Shown: one piece after another, positions 1 to 12,200 of the stretch
Layout of the letters: each line of letters begins with the position of its first letter
How positions within the stretch are numbered: the stretch's first letter is position 1
Source of the DNA: Pyricularia pennisetigena
Taxonomy: Eukaryota > Ascomycota > Sordariomycetes > Magnaporthales > Pyriculariaceae
Direction: 5' to 3'
Assembly: GCF_004337985.1 (NCBI RefSeq)
Contig: NC_043740.1
Location: 1,343,080 to 1,407,079, forward strand
DNA: 64,000 nt
Position numbers and translations under genes: made by a program
The notes under the pieces: model-generated
What the model was told of the DNA's origin: nothing
Seen by the model: only the letters and a program-made list of their open reading frames with translations
Database searches by the model: none

Positions 1-1374
1 CCCCAACCCCACTGCTTAAGCAACGAACAAACGCATTCAACGACGATAAATGACCGATCCGACCGATCATTCCCACGGCGACGAAGGTCTTTTGTAATGA
101 GGATCGGGTTGGCTTTTCGGGCTGGGCGGGCGGTTCCAGTCGCTCTGTCTATGGGACGGGCATTCTCTATACGCAAGGTGTTTTCATCATTTCGACGAAT
201 GTTTTTGTTATCGCTACTCATCTCCGTGGGAAGGGCCCACACTTGAATGGAGGGAGCACGTTCGTCTCGGTCAAATCTTTGGGTCTTAGGGAGTCATCTT
301 CGGCACAAACGGGGAATTTTTGTTTTTTTTTCCGGTTATGGTAGAAGGTTTTACATTGCTGCACAACAACAAAAAATACAGACTGGAAGCTTTTTACCCC
401 GGCTACTCAACACTTGGCATGATTATCGTTTTGAGTGCAGGAGTAACTACTACCGGCCGTTGGCAGTCCTGGTTTAATGCATAGTCAGCCAAGGAGCGGG
501 CAGGGTGAACCAGCAGTACACAGGGCCAGGACCAGACCCTTGAGGCGAGGCACGTTCCGCTCAGTCAGTGGCTCACAGCGATGCTGCATCTCGTCTGGCC
601 CTTTTGAGTTCCATCTGCCTCTGGTGCGGGTGTGCAGGAGTTCAACTGGCAGCCTCGGCCTGGCCTTTTATGTCTGGAGGGGCTACCTGCTGGCCGTGCG
701 TTGAGCCTGAATAGGAGGATCCCATCTTCCGTCGCTGCTGCTGCGTCTGTGTCCCTGCATTCGCCGCATGCCACTTCAGATTTCTGATGCTGATGAGGTC
801 AAGCAACTTGGAACCGGGTAGGTCTTAGTATAATGTTCGTCTCATGAGGCTCGTCCTTCTGTGACATGAGCTTTTCTAAACTTGACATCGTGCTGGCTGT
901 TATATTCTCGCCCGTTCTCCCCGTGTTTTACTCTCATGTCCTTGTCCCTCGCCGTCAAACCCATGCTCGAAACTTGTCACACTTGCCCATGATCAGTTAT
1001 TTCGCGAAGCAGTATTCGTACTGACTACTATATCATCTTATTGAGAGGGTCAACCCCGGTTTTATATCAAGTCAGCCAGGCCACTAACAGCTGGTGATAT
1101 CGGAAGAAAAACATCTAATTCTTCCTCCCTCTCACTGAGCCGAACTCACCTTATTGCGTTTCAAGATTAAAGGCATCAGGGGTCGATCTCCCCTGGTGTC
1201 TTGAAATATTTTACTTACCGCCCTCCCAGATAATCGTCAACTGGGGCATTTTTGGGTTCGAACCAGTGAAGACTCGGCGCTGTCAAGCCAAAACTGCCAT
1301 CCTTTGTTGTCTTTGTTTTAGTTTTATTAGCCAAAAAAAGACGAAAAAAAAAAAAAGAAAAGAAAAGCGAAACC
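1..1374. other. Upstream intergenic region, no gene seen
   Basis: No open frame here has the codon character or motifs of a real gene; those present are under 80 codons and overlap in several frames. The last 250 bases, with an A-rich tract just before the ATG at 1375, are the probable promoter and leader of the cutinase gene. A complete gene whose coding part lies left of the window could have its untranslated end here, but nothing shows it. Confidence 0.5.
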
Positions 1375-2499
1375 ATGTTCCCCCTGAGCCCCCTTGGCCT
1401 TCTCCCTCTCACATTCCTACTCGCTGGGACCGTCGTCGGGCTACCGCCATCCTCATCGGCCCCATCTGCGACCCGGCCCAGAGCAGCGCTGGCCCTCGCC
1501 GCCGCTCCTCCTCCCGCCGTGCCACCCCCGGTCCGGCAGTACGACCAAGATCTCGGCAACGACACGCAGAATGGACTCGTCGAGGGGCGGTGCGCGGCCG
1601 TGACGGTGCTCTTTGCGCGCGGCACCCTCGAGTCCGGAAACGTCGGCACCTTTGCCGGCCCGCCCTTCTTCCAGGCCTTGGCGGCGCGCCTGGGGCCCGA
1701 GAGGCTCAACGTGCAGGGTGTCGAGTACCCTGCGGTTTCCAAGGGGTTCTTTAGTGGAGGGGACGCTTCTGGGTCGTCCAAGATGTGAGTTTTTTTTGTT
1801 TTGTTCGGGCGTTCTGTTCATCTTGTTGTCGCATGTCACAGCCGAAGGAGCAGGATGGGCCTTTCAGGAGAAGTTTCTTTTTTAGCCACCATAGCTGACC
1901 TGGGCATACCCTTTGTGATATAGGGCTCAGCTCGCGACTGAAGCAGGGCAGCAATGCCCAGGAACAAAGGTTGTCTTGTCCGGGTATTCCCAAGGCGGTC
2001 AGCTCGTTCACAACGCTGCGCGGATACTGGGCCCGCAAGGCATATCAGTTGTATCCGCGGCTGTGACGTTTGGGGATCCATGTAAGTGACTTTTTGCCTG
2101 CTCACGTTACCTTTGGTGGCTTTCTTGACATTTGCCTCTTATATCTGGCCCATTCTTGGCTATGCCGAGCACTAACTTGATGTTGATAAAAAAAAATCAG
2201 ATAACCCAGCGCCGGTACCAGGCCTGCCATCAGACGACAGCATGATCTTCTGCCACACCGGCGACGACATATGCAAGGGCGGCGAGCAGCTCTTCGATCC
2301 TCACTTTACGTACAACCGGGACGCCGGGGCGGCGGCGGACTTCATCGTCAGGATAACAAAGATGAACGGTCCGCCAGGAGGGGGAAACATGGCGCCTCTG
2401 CCGTTTCCTGTGCCGCCAAATCCGAATAACGCAAACTCTGGAGTTGGGGGTAAGGTATCTTTCAGTGCTCTGGTGGCAGGGCGGAAACAAGAGGAATGA
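1375..2499 (+). CDS. Secreted cutinase (carbohydrate esterase family 5), three exons
   Basis: Serine esterase expected to hydrolyse cutin or similar polyesters outside the cell. Proposed exons are 1375-1784, 1924-2081 and 2201-2499 (288 aa); both introns are GT-AG, and an ACTAAC branch site lies at about 2171. The protein begins with a hydrophobic signal peptide (about residues 1-24), then a Pro/Ala-rich linker to about residue 60, then the alpha/beta-hydrolase core. The nucleophile elbow GYSQGG is rebuilt in exon 2 (Ser159). The C-x-x-G-D-x-x-C segment gives Asp211, and the DPHFTY segment gives His224, completing the triad. Cysteines near residues 73, 148, 207 and 214 match the two family disulfides. 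The length is somewhat above the usual 200-230 aa because of the linker. Family membership is clear; cutin rather than another ester as substrate is inferred. Confidence 0.92.
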
Positions 2500-5400
2500 T
2501 GGCGTTCCTCGATTGTGATTCTAGTGGTTAAGCCGAGACGCGCCTCCCCAAAACTTGTATGGCTCTGCAGGCGTTGATGGCTTGTGTGTAGAGCAAGTCC
2601 AAGGCCTACTTCTCACAGCTGTTATTTTTGTATTGGTGAGACCAGTCACCGAGCGGCTATGCTATGCTGTGTATTAATATAGATCCAGCAAAATTTAAAA
2701 AGTTGCCCGTCCCTTGAATGTCTGTCGGGTTGTTTCATGATATACTGAGTTCTATGACTATTTTTTTTTTTTTTTTTTTTCACGCGAGAAGGGTTGAAAG
2801 TGAACGGCCACTAATTCATTAGCTCGTCTTGTAACTGTAGACATTGGCTTTGCCGAACTTGTCCGCACATCGTCTTAAATACTATGCAGCTGTTCGCATC
2901 ACTAATGCAAATCCCGACAGGAACCATGACTAAACTTCAATAAGCACATGGCATGGTTATAGGACGACCGATAGGCCATTCCATATCAGGTGCTTTCTTC
3001 CCAAACACTCACCTCAATGCCGAAGGGAACGCGCCAAGAAGTGTCTCTTTGCACCACGATGTGATTTAAGGGCTTGGCTAGATCCAATGTTTGTTTAGGA
3101 GCGTTTGGCTGGCCTACCTCGCTTGCCGTGTTGTGGCATTATTCTCAAAGTTTCTGCCGTAACACATTCCTGATACTAAGGACCAATGCTGTTTTTACGT
3201 ATCATCATTGCTAAGTCCCGAGAACATGGACCAGGAGGCGTTACTCAACAGAGTTGCTTGGAGAAGAACAACCGCAAAGGTTAAAGAAAACCATAGCCCC
3301 GTTTCGAACCGTGAACTTGTCTCCAAAAGTCCGAGATCGAGGATCATATGCTTTGTGAAAGCTCCGGAGGAGTTTGAAGGAGACAATGTGTGGATGTGCA
3401 TGAAAACCTTGATAAGGGACTTTCATAACCGTTGACTGTTTGCCGTACTTGAACTCCGAGAGTCCGTTGTGCGCACGGGGCATTTGAACACTTTGCAAAA
3501 TTAAAAACAACAACAACCATATGAGCAACCATACCGAGTTATGCATACCTTGCACTGGGGACGGTACCTATTTACGTTATCGGTTAATCGACAGAAATTG
3601 GCTGGGAAAGTTTGAGAGTGGGCTTGGCAGACAAGAGTCCCATGTGGGAAGATGCCAAGCCCTGACGAAAGGGGGCGGTGATTTCATACATGTACCCATA
3701 CTGATGAGACCTTGAGAGACCTAGACCAACCCGTAGACAATGCCAAGTATCGTTTTTTGGAGCCGCGCCAAGTCTTTTATGCTTTGTGCGCAGCGCTCCC
3801 CGACAAAGCTTGGTGCACAGTAGCTGCAGCCGAACGTTGGTGGATCAAAGGGGGCAGCTGGTGCGTGGTGCACATGCTTCGAAATTACATACATGATGTC
3901 AACAAGGGTAGTATTTCGTAGGTGGTCTCGAAAAGTCGACATTCGAACATGGATGGAAATTAGAAAGGATCCGCAAGGTACTGTGGATTTGAGATTCGAT
4001 GCACTTCCACTATCACCCCCACGTGTGCAGCCTTGTAGAAGCAGTCTAATGAGCAAGCACATGGTGAACGAAAGAGTACAGTAATCACTTACTTTATTTT
4101 CTGTTTCTCTTGCCGCTCTATTTTGGCTAGAGCTTCAAAGCTTCCCAGTCAAAGAATAGGTAGAGTTCAAGAGATATTGCCAAGCATCTGTTGAGCATAT
4201 TGCCGTACCGTCATGTGTACGTATGCCCTAGATGTGGTCATAAATTCCTCTGGAGGCTTTTTCCTTGTTAAGAATCAATCAAGTCACGCATCGGTGACTA
4301 AATCTGGATCGCGTCTGTCCGAATTCCCATCATCTTCTGGACAAGACGTTACTATTATAGGTAAATATTTTCCCACATGCTATATTTTTGGTACGGTATT
4401 TTACTAAGCAAGTGCAAACTTTTGCGCCGTGTTTCCCCTTTGTTGCAGAAGTTTCATGGCCGATGGCTCGCGGTCGAAAAGGGAGCTGCGTCCCGCGTCA
4501 AGTACAACCCTGTCAAGGATCCCTCCTTCCCCCATGGTGGGGCTGTTGTGTCTTGCCCAAAGACCTGGGATTCCCCAACGGCAAGTGCACACGACAAGTT
4601 CTTTTGGTGTTGGGTAGGCTAGGGTTGGGCTGAAGATGTGAGGGAAAACTTTTTTTTTTCTTTCTCCCTCTTGACACCCGAAATTTTGTTTCGCTTTTCG
4701 ATTTCGACACCCTGACACAACTCCCGTGTTGGTGGATCGTCCGGAAGTCCGGTAAATCAACAGCTATGAATTGCTGCTGATTCTCATTAATTCCGGCTCA
4801 AATCAGACTAATAAGCGGCCTTTGCCGTGGTCTCAAGACTTGTCGAGAACAGGTGGCGACTATATATATTTTGATCAGTCGTGATCCCGACGACATTCAA
4901 AGTGATTGCTTTTATAGTCGTTTGAAATTAGTTGACGGGCTCTGGTTCGAAGTCAAATTGCAAGGCTGCTTGCCCAATTACTCGGTCCGGCTGACACCCG
5001 TATGTGGGCAAAAGTGGGAAGTGGGCGAGCACGCATCGCGTCGGAGTCCAAGAACAGCAACAAGCAGCTAGCTTTGTTGTCATTTCCGTTTCGACATTAC
5101 ACCCTGTCCACCAAGCGGTAGGGGTGCGGCTCTGCCTGCACTGGAGATGGTTTCTGCTTCAGGGGCTTGGCAGGACTTGACATGGATTCCAGGGTCATGC
5201 TTGGAAAGCCTGCGAACCAAAGCCAAGAATCCCCGACAATCTTTTGTTTCCCTCGTTCGGTGTGTCAAAGAAAGGATCTGCTGCCTTGGAGATCAAAAGA
5301 CCGTTGGGGAATAGCCGGGCACAAACACAGTACACACCACCAACACTATCGACAGTGCAGATGATTTAGAACTAATCATTGAATCAGGTCCGATTGGGGA

Positions 5401-6012
5401 AAAAGGGTTTCGTTACTACTCCTGCCGCAAAAGTTGAACCAACAAAAAAAAAAAAAAAAACAAGCAAACAAACGATAAAAGACCTCGCCTCCACTGACAG
5501 CTCGCAGAATACAAGGTCCATCCCATACCCATCCATGTTCGAGGCATCCAGCGGTTCAAACCCAAGTCGGACTTCTGTGGGCCACCTGTTTTCGGGCAGA
5601 TCAGAATGCAATTCAGGCCCCCATTGGGTAGAAGTCTCGAGGGATGTGACGCCCACTTCGAGATGACTTTGATACGCGCCCGGCTTTGGTGTGGATAATG
5701 GGGATCGGTGTTCCCACCCCGTTTACCACCCTGGATCTAGCAGAGTACCGACTAAGTCTAGGGGCAGACATGATAAGCTCTTTACTTTTCTCTCTGGGTC
5801 TCTTTGTCTGGATCTAAACTGGGCAGATGCTGGCATCTCTGTTCGGTCATTGTGCATGCTGCTTTCCTGTTGTGTTTACTGAATAGAGGCACTATGGCTT
5901 CTCATCTTCCACGGCCTGGTGCTAGTTTTGCAATTCGTTGATCGGCCGGCCGATACTTGTTTTTTTAGTCGATTTTTTTTTTTTTTTTTGTTTACTGTCT
6001 TTGTTCGGATCC
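2500..6012. other. 3.5 kb intergenic stretch without a supportable gene
   Basis: Short overlapping open frames only, none with a recognisable domain, signal peptide or consistent codon use. It contains a 20-base poly-T run at 2761-2780, a poly-A run near 5443-5460 and a poly-T run near 5970-5988 in the leader of the transporter gene. I see no transposase, reverse transcriptase or terminal repeats. Confidence 0.5.
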
Positions 6013-6213
6013 ATGGAACAAGTCACTAATAATCAATATAATGGACTCGCAATACCAGGGCGGCGCTCCTGTGCAGCGGCCCATGGCTCCGGCACCTCTC
6101 TTCTCAACCGCCGCTCCACAGTACTGGTCCAACCCACGACAGGCGCCCTTGATGGCGCCTCCATACCAACAACTCGTCTTGCCTCAGCAGCCCGCCCCTC
6201 AGTACGAGGCTGA
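6013..6213 (+). promoter_or_regulatory. Overlapping upstream ORF of the TDT transporter
   Basis: An ATG at 6013 lies 28 bases before the transporter ATG at 6041 and opens a 66-codon frame shifted by one, ending inside the transporter CDS. If the mRNA begins upstream of 6013, ribosomes that start there cannot reach the main ATG except by leaky scanning. The main ATG has A at position -3 while the upstream one has T at -3 and G at +4, so leaky scanning is plausible. The encoded peptide has no recognisable features, so any function would be regulatory. The transcription start is unknown. Confidence 0.4.
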
Positions 6214-7975
6214 AGGCAGGTCGGCCAACGAGTATCCGATTGAGAAAACGCCATTTGCAGAGACGGAAGTTCCTCAGTATCAGCAAAATGACAGCCGGCC
6301 GCCGCAGCCGGCCATGGCGCCCCAACCACCACAAACCTACAACAGCCCGGTACAACAAGTGCCGAACCCTCAATACCGACCCCAAAGCCCGACCCCCTCG
6401 CAAGCGTCTAGCCAACAAAGCACGCCTAGTGCTTTTCGGATCCAGGGCACTATGAGTTCAACGTATGTAGGTGGGGGGTTGCGGCCGCGGACGATGAGTC
6501 AACAATCGGGTAACGCCCGCTCCCAACCGATGCCGATGCAAGGCCTCGCTTTCCCGCCACCATTGTCTCTCCGCGGGCCAGACGGACCAAGACAGGGTGG
6601 GTTCCAGGCCAACGGACCTGCGGTGATGTCTCGCGCACCTACGTGGGAGGAGCCACGCCGGCAGCCCTATCCTCACAGGGCTCACTCGACGAGCTCTTCG
6701 ATAAGTGAGAGGAAACCATGGGTCGACGACGAAAAGAGGCAGGCCCCTGCCCCTGTGGGTGACGATTCGGACCTCGAAAAGCTGGTCGAGAAGCAGGAGC
6801 AGCCGCAGGACGGACGGCTTCTCACAACACCACCCGACGCTCCTCGCCCCAAGATTCCATTGAGGCATCGCATAAAACACTTTACTTGGGCGTGGTACAC
6901 GTGGACGATGGGCACCGGAGCCCTGGCCCTTTTGATAATAGCGCAGCCGTTCCAGTTTCCAGGCCTCAGAAGCATCGGGCTGGCCGTCTACATATTCAAC
7001 CTCATCTTGTTCTCCACCATCTCAATGACCATGCTCAGCCGGTTCATCATGTTCCCCGGCACTTTTGGAAAGTCTATACGGCACAAAAAGGAGGGCTTTT
7101 TCGTCGCTACCATGTTTGTGTCCATATCCACAATGATCAGCGGTGCACACAGATATCTCATTCCAGAAAACGACGCCACTTTAAACACTCTGATTCAGGT
7201 CATGTTTTGGGGATATGTCACCATCTCCATGATCGTCACCATCACCCAATACAGCTACATATTCACGACTCACCAGTACGGCCTTCAAGCCATGATGCCT
7301 GCGTGGCTCCTACCCGTCTTGCCCATCATGCTGGCGGGCACCATCTCATCGGTGATCTCGGCCACTCAGCCCAGCATGCAAGCCACGTCCATCATCGTCG
7401 CAGGCCTGCTGAGCCAGGGCCTGGGTATGATCATCAGCCTTTTGATATACGCCCACATGATCGGCCGCCTCATGTCCAGCACGTTCCCGGACCGCGAAGC
7501 CCGACCGGCGCTCTTCATCCTGGTCGGCCCCCCGTCCTTCACAGCCCTCGCCTTCATCGGCATCGCCAACAACCTCCCCGCCGATTTCGACATCCGCCTC
7601 AGCCCCGTGCCGATCCTCCCCGGACAGTCCGGCGTCACCGAAAAGGCCGTCATTCAGATCATGGCATATGTGGTCGGCACCGCGCTCTGGGGCCTGAGCC
7701 TGTGGTGGTTCTCGATCGCGCTGACGGGCGTGCTGCGTGCACCGCCCAGGTATTTCCACCTCCCCTGGTGGGGTATGATCTTCCCCAACTCCGGGTTTTC
7801 CTTGGCCACCATAACTTTGGGCAAGTCTTTTGGCAACGTCCAGATTCAGATACTAGGCACCGTCATGTCGTCCCTCGTGGTTTTGCTATACCTGTACATT
7901 TTGTACAATCATCTCAGGGCTCTTTTGAGGAGGGAGATTATGTATCCTGGTAAAGATGAGGACACGGACGATTGA
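6041..7975 (+). CDS. TDT/SLAC1-family membrane transporter (malic acid / sulfite efflux type)
   Basis: Intronless 644-aa protein of the tellurite-resistance/dicarboxylate transporter family, which includes yeast Mae1 (malate) and Ssu1 (sulfite efflux). The first ~265 residues are Gln/Pro/Ser-rich and look disordered, with no membrane segments. The membrane domain begins near residue 278 at IKHFTWAWYTWTMGTGALA, a family hallmark at the first helix, and runs through about ten hydrophobic segments to about residue 628. The conserved loop VGPPSFTALAFIGIANNLP lies near residue 500. The acidic tail ends in DEDTDD. The start at 6041 is the first ATG in this frame, though an overlapping upstream ORF precedes it. 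Family membership is strong. Whether the cargo is malate, sulfite or another anion cannot be told from sequence; the long cytosolic N-terminus is unusual for yeast members. Confidence 0.9.
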   Translation: MDSQYQGGAPVQRPMAPAPLFSTAAPQYWSNPRQAPLMAPPYQQLVLPQQPAPQYEAEGRSANEYPIEKTPFAETEVPQYQQNDSRPPQPAMAPQPPQTYNSPVQQVPNPQYRPQSPTPSQASSQQSTPSAFRIQGTMSSTYVGGGLRPRTMSQQSGNARSQPMPMQGLAFPPPLSLRGPDGPRQGGFQANGPAVMSRAPTWEEPRRQPYPHRAHSTSSSISERKPWVDDEKRQAPAPVGDDSDLEKLVEKQEQPQDGRLLTTPPDAPRPKIPLRHRIKHFTWAWYTWTMGTGALALLIIAQPFQFPGLRSIGLAVYIFNLILFSTISMTMLSRFIMFPGTFGKSIRHKKEGFFVATMFVSISTMISGAHRYLIPENDATLNTLIQVMFWGYVTISMIVTITQYSYIFTTHQYGLQAMMPAWLLPVLPIMLAGTISSVISATQPSMQATSIIVAGLLSQGLGMIISLLIYAHMIGRLMSSTFPDREARPALFILVGPPSFTALAFIGIANNLPADFDIRLSPVPILPGQSGVTEKAVIQIMAYVVGTALWGLSLWWFSIALTGVLRAPPRYFHLPWWGMIFPNSGFSLATITLGKSFGNVQIQILGTVMSSLVVLLYLYILYNHLRALLRREIMYPGKDEDTDD

Positions 7976-9210
7976 GGCGCCTTCTTTTTCGTCTTTCGCT
8001 TGAATGAAAAGAAAAAAAAATGTAGTATTCTTTCCCTTTGTGTTGTCGAATATTAGCGAGCGTCCTGGGATTGGATTCAAGGGTATACAGGGTTAAAAAT
8101 TCATGCACGCCGCAAAATAGACTTATATTTTTTCTACACTTATAGGCTTATTGGAAAGGAAAACAATAGTCCCTCCGAATGGAGAAAAGCTACACGTCAG
8201 TCTCAGTGACATGCTTGTCCAATCCATTTACAAGCTCGTTCGATTCGCTCTGTCAGAAGACTCGCCGTCTCACTCTTAAAAGCCAAGCAGTTCAGCCACA
8301 GATATGTATTATATATGTCTTGGCGAGCACAGGCAGCCGTCGTATACACCCTACTGTACCGTACGTAAGCAGTGACGCTGCCTGGGTCCCTGAATAGTCT
8401 GAGCAAATCAGCAGGGGCGGGGCCGGAAGGTCGAGGGAATGAGCACCGCCGACCCGACGATCGGCTACGCCTGCTCGTACCAGGACTGCCTCGGCGCCAG
8501 CGCCAGCTACAACCGCCCGAGCTCCGGGTTCGCCGGTCGCCCCTCTGCCATGGCCTGCTGCTTTCCGCCTCCTTCAGGATCGACACGAGTGGGCTGCTTT
8601 GCCATCGGCGCCAGCGGTGGCTGCTACCTCAAAAATGCCACCCGCGCGCAGAGGGCAACGACGGGCTCTCCCTACCGCTGGCTTCCTCACCGCAGAGCTG
8701 CTTCAAGTCTGGACTCCTCGATTCTTGCTGGCGTCAGCCGATTCGGTTTCGACGAGGGAATGTTGTTTTCTTCCTTCTTCTATTGTTTGTTCCTTTCTAC
8801 AGTGGATTGAGAGACATAGAATATAGCGCAGTACGATGGCTTGAAACATGTAATAAAGCAAATGCATCCTCATTAATCGTGTGAAAGAAGACTGAGAAAA
8901 AAAAAAAAAAAAAAAAAGAACAACTAGCCACTGTCTCGAGCTCTTTCTGTACCGACGACGCCATGCCATGCCATTTTTCAACCCATAGTCTCCTATCGTA
9001 CAAGATATTTTCTGTTAATGCATCAACCAAATAACACTTCTTGTTTACAGTCCAGGCCGCTTATCATCCGCCATCAATCCCTGTTCCCTTGAACCATTAC
9101 CATATATCGTACAATCAGCTTAACCGATCTCTTTTTCTTCTCAGACTATGCTCATAAAAAGAATAAATATAAAACTCTTGCGAACAGAGAAACGACCAAA
9201 GACGAATTGT
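7976..9210. other. Intergenic region between transporter and scaffold gene
   Basis: Lies between the 3' end of the transporter (+) and the 3' end of the Cdc11-like gene (-), so it should hold two convergent terminators. It contains a poly-A run near 8898-8918 and the weak GC-rich ORF at 8439-8810 listed separately. Nothing else is apparent. Confidence 0.5.
8439..8810 (+). CDS. Weak GC-rich ORF, possibly a gene fragment
   Basis: A 123-codon open frame in a GC-rich island within otherwise ordinary intergenic DNA. Its first ~90 codons contain six cysteines, including a Cys-Cys pair, and have more coding-like composition than the flanks. The last ~30 codons look like read-through into intergenic sequence. 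No signal peptide, domain or homologue is recognised. It could be a short unassigned gene, a fragment of an older gene, or chance. The opposite strand is also open across the island, which weakens the case. Confidence 0.2.
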   Translation: MSTADPTIGYACSYQDCLGASASYNRPSSGFAGRPSAMACCFPPPSGSTRVGCFAIGASGGCYLKNATRAQRATTGSPYRWLPHRRAASSLDSSILAGVSRFGFDEGMLFSSFFYCLFLSTVD

Positions 9211-12200
9211 TCATGCAAATGTGTCCTCTGCTCCCCATGTAAGGTTGTGCCTCGCGGGTGTCCTGGCAACCCCTCGCGACGACTGTATTGTTGCCTCTTT
9301 TTGGCATGCCTCTTGCTCCTCGGCATTGGAACGGCCGTCTTCCCCGACATCATCATCCTCAAAAGTTTGAACATGGACGGTTGTCACCTTGCGTATCGAC
9401 CGCGATGACTTGGACGCGCTTTTGACCTTGCTTGTGATGGTCGTTGTCCTGCTGCATCGCGCCTCGTCGGTTCTGACAGTCTTGGACTTGCGATCACCAT
9501 GTGCTGTGTGAACGACCCTGTTCCGGCGCTCCTGACTTCGACCCCGGGTCTGGGGCTCAGCAGTGTCTGTTTCACCCATCCCCCTCGACACAACATCCTT
9601 TTTCGACCGCGGACGATCGTGGTCGACAACCAGGTCATAAGAGAGTAGACTGTTCCAGATGTCGTCCCTCAGGTTCACGAGATTTCTGTCCAGAGGCAAA
9701 CCGTCGAGCATCCTGAGCTTCTTGGTGTTGTGGATCCACACAATCTCGTACAGCCGTCGGTGCATTCTAGTCCCCATGTCAAGCCGTCTGCAGTACGCCG
9801 CATCCCGCTTCGGGTCACCCGGTGCCAACACAAACGGATTTGCTGCCTCCGATCCCACCGCTGCTCCGATCACCACATGAGATGGTGGGTAGAGCCCCAA
9901 GGTGCATGGATTGTCACGCAAATCCAGCTCCGTGAGGTTTGGCAGCTTCTCGGCGACCTGCACGACATCCTTTGCATTTTCCAGCCGATTCCCAGCCAGC
10001 GATAGCTTCTTGAGCCTGGAGATATGGGCCAGGCACGACACATTTGTCAGCGCGTTGAAGTTGAGGTTCAGTTTGCGCAGGTTCTGCATCAGTTCGGCTG
10101 CATTATCGGGCAGCGAGCGAATTCCGCAGTTGGCAAGCTCCAGCAGGTGCAGATTCATAAAGTCAAGCTGCGGATTGAATCTTTCAAGACGGTTGCCCGA
10201 CAGGTAGAGCTTGCGCACCTCGCATGCAATGTCCAAAAACGACATTATGTCCAAAGGCTTGTCTCCCATCTGCTCGCGGAGCGACAGACTGTCCAGTCGA
10301 GTGGCCTTGTTGAAGCCGCTCAGGGTTTGCAGCTTGTTTTTATCGGCGTGAATCACCTTGATCTGTGGCAACAGCGTTATGTCGAGAGATACAAGACTGT
10401 TTTCGTCGAGTTCTAGCCGCCTGAGCGATGAGAACGGCTTCCCATTCATGATCTCCAGCTTCTCCAGTTTGTTTCTTTGAAGGTTCAGGATGGAAAGACG
10501 GCTGAGGTTCTCAATGTGGGAGACTGTCTTGATGTCATTGCCCGCCAAGTCCAACTCGAAAAGACTAGCCATGTTGCAGTGCTCAAGATCGATCGACTCG
10601 ATATGATTGTCGCGAGCGCGAAGAATCTGCAGACCATCGTGGAACTGAAGGCCTTCCAAGCTTGTCAGGTTGCAGTTGTCCGCCTTGAGGTCGCGTAGAT
10701 GCACCAGCTGACTCAATCCCGAGAGTGTCTTGATGTCGTTGTTCGAGACGTCCAGATACTGAATATTCATCAGAGCTCCCCAGGGGGTAAGATCTGACAG
10801 TTGATTGTGGGCGATCTTGAGGAAACGGACAGTTGACGGGATTCCAGCGAGGCTGCTAATGTTGTTGTTTGAGACATCCAGTCGCACAACCTTGCCACAA
10901 AACTCGTTGAGTTTGTGCAAGCTGGCGAGCCTCTTGTCGTTCAGCTGAAGTTCCGTTAGATCCTCCCAGTAGGGCTCAAAAGGCTCAAATTCTGTGAGAC
11001 GCGCAACCAATTCGTGAAGGCTCTGCGACATCACAGGCTTGTCCCCCTGTCCGGTAACATATCGCGTATCACCAACGACATAGCTGGCCTCGAGCATTGC
11101 CGATGGCTCCGGGTTGTGTACAGTGAAGTCGGAGAGCGCAGTAAGAGAGAGGTTTCCCACATACTCGTTCAAAACCGCGGCTGCGTTCGCATGCCCCATA
11201 GGAACGCGACCAGGCGTGCGCAAAACGAAGCTGATGCTAGCCTGTCTTGGAGACTGCGGATTTGAGCGAGCGATCATACTGTCCTCTGGAATGATACTCA
11301 ACTCTTGTGTCTTCTCTTGGTGCTGTTCGGGTGCATCGGCCTCCGAGTCGTCATCTTCGTCGCGCTCCTCGATGCGTGACACAGGCCGAGGCATGAACCT
11401 CTGACTCCCGCGCATCGACGGGTGCTTCATCGATCCACGCGATCGACTTCTAGAAGCCAGAGCTGAGCGGCCGCTACCGCCGGTACCCGTTGCAAAGCCC
11501 GCAACACTGTGGCGGCCCCTGCCTATCGAATTTGTAGAAACATCACCCACAGACTGGTCTTGCAGGCTCTGATCTTCCCCAGAGCTGTCCACTATCACAT
11601 CCTGAATGATCGAGGCAACTGGTGACGAGAAGGTAATTGTAAGGTTGCGCTTCCTGCCGGAACTAATGGGGCCGTCCCGCCCCTCGTCAAACTGAATTTC
11701 ATGTTCAACCTCCTCTTGAGACTGGGGGCGCAAAGCCCCGGCCATCTTGAAAGGCGACTGGGCTGGTGTTATCAGCGTCGGCCCTCTTGCTGTGATTGGG
11801 GCGACCCGTGGCTGCTGAGGGCTTGAGTGCTCCACAAAGTCAGCCATCGCAGCCCTACCAGGACTTCGAGGCGGACTTCCAGCCGGTGATGATGAACGCT
11901 CCCGAGGGGGTTGAGGAGAGCTCAAGGCCTTCTGTAGAGTTTGTAACCTTAGCCGTTGCATCTCCATAGTCATGTCAACAGTGAGATCCGGAATATCGGC
12001 AAACGGATCATCCTCGCTAGCCTCAGATGGTAAAACATTCAACGGCCTGGCAGGTTGAGTCTGAGCCGACTTTTCGATCTTGTGCTTCGTCCAGACGTTA
12101 CGTTCCCGATCAAGGACCATATTCCCAACTTGGTCCGGGATCAAGTGAGAGACCGTCTGTGGGGCGATCGTCTTTCTGATGTCGGACCCACGAGATGACC

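Noticed and set aside
1255..1275. GGTTCGAACC, resembling a tRNA T-loop
   Set aside because: The arms around it pair poorly, and no acceptor, D or anticodon stem could be placed.
6886..7953. A 355-codon His/Pro-rich frame on the plus strand
   Set aside because: It is the +1 shadow of the transporter; the His/Pro bias comes from shifted hydrophobic codons.
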